Source: Leptoclinus maculatus
Lineage: Eukaryota > Chordata > Actinopteri > Perciformes > Stichaeidae
Direction: 5' to 3'
Assembly: GCA_032191485.1 (NCBI GenBank)
Contig: JAVDOI010000010.1
Location: forward strand, 8,487,318 to 8,551,317
DNA: 64,000 nucleotides
The position numbers were made by a program, and so were the translations under genes. Each line of letters opens with the position of its first letter. The stretch's first letter is position 1. The notes under the pieces are model-generated. The model searched no databases. It saw only the letters and a program-made list of their open reading frames with translations, and was not told the origin of the DNA. Shown here in pieces: positions 62,801 through 64,000 of this stretch.

Positions 62801-64000
62801 TGTGCCCATGTGGATTTTTATTCATATATGCATTATGTGTATCATCTATCTTGCACACAGCCCAGGACTAAGTATAAATGTATAAACACGCAGGTTTGTG
62901 TCAGGTGGTCATATTTATCTGACCGACAGGTAAAGCAATCCTTTGCTACTCTAAATTGCTCACTACCTCTGCTTCGTAGATCTTTTGAGATCTAACTTAT
63001 TATCCCGAGACGTCTTTACAAATACATCTTGCCTCAGTGATTTCTACACAAGCTATTTTTACTAGGATGACCGCCTGGTTACGCAACATAATTGTTCTGT
63101 GCAATCATCAGCTCTCCAAAATAATTATGATTGTATGCATTCTGTGTGCAAGTCATTTAAGAGATGAGCAATCACTGCGTAGAATAGATGGACCGGTTTC
63201 ACATGTCCCCGGACTGGAAAATGTAGATTAGTATAATAACTAATCTACATTTAGTAGAAAGGCAATTCCAACTGTGAGTGCGTTATCATTTTGAGGTTCA
63301 CTCTCGCAGAGAGGATGAGTTGTGATTTGAATAGTTTATGAGACAATGTTTCCTCTGGTAAATGACAAATCTCCCACGGTGCTGCAGAGATCACTCGGCC
63401 TTTTCCAGGTTTGAGTTACACTTCAGGCATTGTTTTGAAATATGTGCTCACGGGACAGTGTATGGCCTGTTGCAAAACTACTTTCAGTTGCCTATTTGCA
63501 CATCCAGCAGACACAGAGCAACATTCTTTTGGAGTTTTGTCTCTTGGCAAACCTAATAAATGTAAGTCTGAATAAAGAACTGAAACTGCTGCTTGTCGAC
63601 AACGCCGATGAGAGCGTTGAAAGTAAACCAAAACATAAAAATTGTTGACTGTAAAATCAAAACAATGAGATGAAAGATGCTAAAAAAAAAGCCCCGTCGA
63701 GCATGAGGGGAACTGCAGAGTCACATGATGATTCTGCTAAATCCCCATTGGTGCACAGAAATAAGTGACTGTGATGTCACAGTTTCCAAAAAGAGCCTCG
63801 CCCACTTCAAACCAGCGAGAGAAGCACGTAAACCTCTCAGGGCCTTTAGTGATGGCAGTATTCTTAAATGTGCCGGATTGGTCACCTTAATGTAACCCCC
63901 CTGGCAGTGTCGATGGGGTGGACATGATCAGTAGAAGGGTGAGGAAGATGGCAAGGACGGACGGAAAGAGTGGGCGATAGAGAAACAAGGAGAAGAGGGT
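56884..64000. other. Intergenic or foreign-intron stretch to the right edge
   Basis: No gene recognised. A probable dispersed repeat occupies about 57360-57700 (minus strand, with gcagcacaacaaacagtcac and aaataaagttgat). A strong hairpin lies at 58159-58209. A (TTC)n tract is at about 61622-61640. The 144-codon open frame at 59646-60080 has no recognisable protein features. Confidence 0.5.
58159..58209. repeat. 20-bp near-perfect hairpin, 11-base loop
   Basis: cctctaaaacaattacggtg (58159-58178) and its reverse complement with one mismatch (58190-58209) surround tacagccagtg. The loop ends can pair further. It could be a small foldback element or a transcribed hairpin. Confidence 0.85.

Overview
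The window is vertebrate nuclear DNA, almost certainly from a teleost fish and probably a percomorph. It is AT-leaning and gene-poor, with abundant CA/GT and AT microsatellites, long introns with GT-AG splice sites, and many decayed repeats of kinds common in teleost genomes (L2-like LINE fragments, a tRNA-derived SINE, hAT-type elements and MITEs). There are no bacterial-style operons. Most open frames are short chance or repeat-derived frames and are not annotated as genes.

The one gene I can support is on the + strand. It is the 3' half of a non-visual opsin of the TMT (teleost multiple tissue) family. The penultimate coding exon (13703-13936) encodes the end of intracellular loop 3, TM6, TM7 with the retinal-binding lysine, and the NPxxY motif. 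An intron of about 11.0 kb follows. The last coding exon (24959-25240) encodes helix 8 and the C-terminal tail, then a 3'UTR of about 1.6 kb ending at two AATAAA signals near 26.83-26.86 kb. The join falls at the same residue as the last rhodopsin intron. I found no exons for TM1-TM5 between 1 and 13702, so they probably lie upstream of the window, and that stretch is likely intron.

Layout: 1-13702 is probable opsin intron with LINE debris at 7.9-9.4 kb, two foldback repeats near 3 kb and several microsatellites. 13703-26880 holds the two opsin exons, the intron and the 3'UTR. 26880-44200 is intergenic, with MITE/hAT-type remnants, a tRNA-derived SINE at 35.6 kb, two (AT)n tracts and a 308-bp pure (AC)154 array. 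At 44.2-44.5 kb a CpG-rich patch carries a possible minus-strand first exon (weak evidence). 44.5-64 kb is intergenic or intronic to genes outside the window. It contains a LINE 3'-end remnant at 49.5 kb and a clearly bounded 1,083-bp hAT-type non-autonomous transposon (55793-56875) with 14-bp terminal inverted repeats and an 8-bp target-site duplication.

I did not find an undescribed multi-gene system. The items most worth a second look are the opsin's tuning-site residues and the G-quadruplex beside its splice donor, the bounded hAT element with a promoter-like interior, the foldback hairpins, and the possible first exon at 44.27 kb.
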